Source: Reyranella sp. (lineage in GTDB: Bacteria > Pseudomonadota > Alphaproteobacteria > Reyranellales > Reyranellaceae). From it: a DNA stretch of 64,000 nucleotides. The stretch spans positions 62,001 through 126,000 of the forward strand of contig NZ_SCVC01000033.1 in NCBI RefSeq assembly GCF_004297405.1, in the 5' to 3' direction. This document shows, piece after piece, positions 61,908 to 64,000 of this stretch; position 1 is the first letter of the stretch; every line of letters begins with the position of its first letter. Below the pieces are notes generated by a model. It was not told where the DNA came from and did not search any database. It saw nothing but the letters and a program-made list of their open reading frames with translations. The translations under genes and the position numbers were made by a program.

Positions 61908-64000
61908 TCAGAATTTTTGCGACAGCGTCACGAAGAAGGCCCGTCGCATTCCGTACTGCGGTGCGCCGACGCCCACACCGGTGCCGTCGCGCAGCTGATA
62001 GGAGAGGTCGGTCAGGTTGATCGCATCGAAACGGATCGTTGTGCCCTTGCTCCCGGGCAGGGGAATCTTCTGCGCAACGGAGAGATTGACCGTCGCATAG
62101 GCGGGCAGGGACGTGTCGTTGGGGGTCACGACGCTGGTGCGCAATCCGCTGCCGAACAGCATGTCGGCCGAGACACGCGTTGCCCACTCGCTGCCGTGGT
62201 TGAAGACGTAGGCCGCACCGGCCGATCCTGTCCAACTTTGATCGTGGTCGGCGAAGATCCAGTGGTTGGCGATGTAATCGAGATCGGCTTGCTCGAAGTT
62301 GAACTGTGCGGAATTGATATTGGTGGAGGAAACCCGCGACCAGGCGAGGTTGGCGTAGGCCGACCAGGGTCCTTTGTCGTAGTTGCCGAAGACCTCGAAG
62401 CCCTTCACCTGGGCATAGGCATAGTTGAAGGCGGTCTGGAAGACCGGGGCGCCGAACTGGCCCTTGTCGAGGTAGTTCTCGGCGAACTTGTAGAAGCCGC
62501 TGAAGCCCACCGTCAGGCCGTCGACCGGCTTCACCGTGAGACCGATATCGAAATAGTCGGATCGTTCCGCCCGCACGGGATCGTTGCGTGTGACTTCGGT
62601 GGCAGCCGTCGTGCCGGCACGTACGGCGATGGAGTTGAAGCCCACCTGGTTGAGCGGCGCGGGGACGAAATAGCGGGAGTAGCCGGCGCGCAAGGCGATC
62701 TTCGGATCGGGTTCCCAGACCAAGTTGACGCGAGGGCTGAGCTGGTTCTCGGTCGTTGCCGCGGAGATGGCATCGAAGCGGGCGCCAAAGTTCATGGTGA
62801 GCGTCGGCGTGACCTTCCACTCGTCCTGCAGGTAGACGCTGTAGGTCCAGCCGACCAGCTCGGAGCCATCGGTGAAACCGACGGTCTGCTCGCCCGGTAT
62901 GAACTCGGCATCTGGATCGCTCGGGTCGGGCACGAGGGGCAGGGCGTTGGTCTGAGAGAAACTCGTGACTCGCTCGCGTTGCACGAGGAAGCCGCCTCGG
63001 ATCGTATGGTTCGACGCGATCTTCCAGCTCGCATCGGCCTGCGCGCCGACGGCAAAGCTGGTGCGCTTCGCCCAGGGAGCAACGCCATTGTAGAGCAGGT
63101 CGCCCAATGCATCGGGCTGGTAGGAAAGATCAGAATAGCGGGCAAAGCCCGAGAGCTGCAGGTTGAAGTTCTGGTAGCTCTTCTGCAGCGATGCGATGCC
63201 GAAGTAGGTGTCTTCCCACTGGCGTTGGTCGAGGAACGAGCTGTTCTGGTTGGATATGCCGTTCACCGTGAAGTTCGGCATCTGTCCCGGCACATTGGGA
63301 ATCTGGTAGCGGGCGCTGGCGCCACCGCCGATGAAACTCAGCCGTGTATTTTCGTCGACGATGCCGGTCACCTTGGTCAGCGCATACCATTGGGCCGTGT
63401 TGTCATGGAGGGGTAATGCAGAGCCCGTGGGGTTCTCGATGCCGATGCCGTTGCTGACATACTGGCCCACAGCAAAATAGTCGATCGCACCGCTGCGGCC
63501 GCCATACTCGAGAGCCGGCTGGACCCAGTTGTAGGAGCCGATCATGGCCGACGCTTCGCCGCCGGGATTGGTCGTGCCGGATTTCACATTGATGTCGACG
63601 ACACCCGCGGTGCGCAGACCATATTGGGCGGGCAGGGCGCCGGTGATGAGCGACAGGGAGTCGGCGAAGCGTGGCGACAGGACCTGGCTGAAGAGCGAGA
63701 GGCCCTCGGGAAGTTGCACGCCATCGAGCCGGTACTGCAGGCTGCCATGGTCGCCACGAACATGGACCTGGCCGAAGCCGTCCTGGACGACACCGGGCGC
63801 CCGCAAGAGCACCTGGTTGAGCGAGGCGTTGTCGCCGAGAGGAATATTCTGGAGCGCGGAAGCGGCAAAGTCGTAGCGCGTCGCCCCGAGGCTCGGCTGG
63901 ATTTCGCTGCGCTCGCGATCCATCTGCTTGGCTGTGACCTCAAGCGGCGGCACGGTTATGACCGGGCCCGAACCCGCCGTCGGATCCGGCACCGGGCTCG
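61908..64000 (-). CDS. TonB-dependent outer-membrane receptor (5' end outside window)
   Basis: The last ~697 residues of a TonB-dependent transporter. The plug domain is visible: SALQNIPLGDNASLNQVLLR, then GQVHVRGDHGSLQYRLDGVQ, and the GALPAQYGLRTAGVVDI segment. The 22-strand barrel follows and ends in the outer-membrane signature with terminal Phe (LSQKF). The reading frame is open to base 64000; an internal GTG at 63992 is unlikely to be the start because signal peptide and TonB box are not included. Substrate unknown (siderophore, cobalamin or other large compounds). Confidence 0.93.
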   Translation of the reverse strand, partial: SPVPDPTAGSGPVITVPPLEVTAKQMDRERSEIQPSLGATRYDFAASALQNIPLGDNASLNQVLLRAPGVVQDGFGQVHVRGDHGSLQYRLDGVQLPEGLSLFSQVLSPRFADSLSLITGALPAQYGLRTAGVVDINVKSGTTNPGGEASAMIGSYNWVQPALEYGGRSGAIDYFAVGQYVSNGIGIENPTGSALPLHDNTAQWYALTKVTGIVDENTRLSFIGGGASARYQIPNVPGQMPNFTVNGISNQNSSFLDQRQWEDTYFGIASLQKSYQNFNLQLSGFARYSDLSYQPDALGDLLYNGVAPWAKRTSFAVGAQADASWKIASNHTIRGGFLVQRERVTSFSQTNALPLVPDPSDPDAEFIPGEQTVGFTDGSELVGWTYSVYLQDEWKVTPTLTMNFGARFDAISAATTENQLSPRVNLVWEPDPKIALRAGYSRYFVPAPLNQVGFNSIAVRAGTTAATEVTRNDPVRAERSDYFDIGLTVKPVDGLTVGFSGFYKFAENYLDKGQFGAPVFQTAFNYAYAQVKGFEVFGNYDKGPWSAYANLAWSRVSSTNINSAQFNFEQADLDYIANHWIFADHDQSWTGSAGAAYVFNHGSEWATRVSADMLFGSGLRTSVVTPNDTSLPAYATVNLSVAQKIPLPGSKGTTIRFDAINLTDLSYQLRDGTGVGVGAPQYGMRRAFFVTLSQKF

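Overview
The window is a dense, GC-rich, IS-free chromosomal stretch from an alphaproteobacterium. Supporting signs are an aerobic-type cobST pair beside dnaJ-like and bolA genes, the aroK-aroB-CorC block, xerD-accA, a BkdA1-A2-B-LpdV operon, several Bug-type (TctC) receptors and CaiB/BaiF, PhyH, TauD and LLM-family enzymes. A Rhodospirillales/Reyranella-like soil or water heterotroph is my inference, not something the sequence proves. I found no tRNA, rRNA, CRISPR array, prophage or transposase, and no gene-free stretch above 300 bases.

Layout. 1-1.2 kb: end of hutU and a convergent ferredoxin-NADP reductase. 1.4-7.6 kb: a MarR regulator divergent from a complete branched-chain 2-oxoacid dehydrogenase operon that ends in a DUF1028 gene. 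7.6-13.2 kb (minus): a six-gene operon PhyH dioxygenase - NitT/TauT-type ABC importer - HutC repressor - exported M20 amidohydrolase, with a HutC-like palindrome just before the first gene. 13.2-15.1 kb: an AhpD-like protein divergent from an ECF41-like sigma factor, with matching promoter motifs between them. 15.1-23.8 kb: Bug receptor, CoA transferase, small acyl carrier protein, uracil-DNA glycosylase-like protein, RidA, lipoproteins, a MORN-repeat protein, an amidohydrolase and an SDR. 23.8-25.5 kb: cobalt-type nitrile hydratase with its accessory protein. 25.6-27.4 kb: class III nucleotide cyclase. 27.4-31.9 kb (minus): GST, Bug receptor, an alpha/beta-hydrolase fold protein without catalytic residues, a PLP enzyme and an HSL-type esterase.

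32-41.3 kb (mostly plus): PHB depolymerase, methylmalonyl-CoA mutase, ATM1-type ABC transporter, MFS transporter, MeaB, YcgN and rpmB. 41.3-50 kb (mostly minus): phytase-like lipoprotein, cobT, cobS, DnaJ-domain protein, DUF2889, CorC-type protein, aroB and aroK, with bolA on plus. 50.1-54.9 kb (plus): a 57-residue membrane protein coupled to a large secreted protein, xerD, accA and an LLM oxidoreductase. 54.9-64 kb: TTC38-like TPR protein, TauD-type dioxygenase, GNAT, MaoC-type hydratase, MFS, epoxide hydrolase, tyrosine phosphatase and a TonB-dependent receptor cut by the window edge.

How it fits together. The BCKDH operon makes branched acyl-CoAs that partly end as propionyl-CoA. The mutase and MeaB take the resulting methylmalonyl-CoA to succinyl-CoA, and CobST insert cobalt for the mutase's B12 cofactor. 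The most interesting unit is the HutC-linked importer/dioxygenase/hydrolase operon, which looks like a peripheral pathway feeding histidine catabolism but has no obvious named counterpart that I know.
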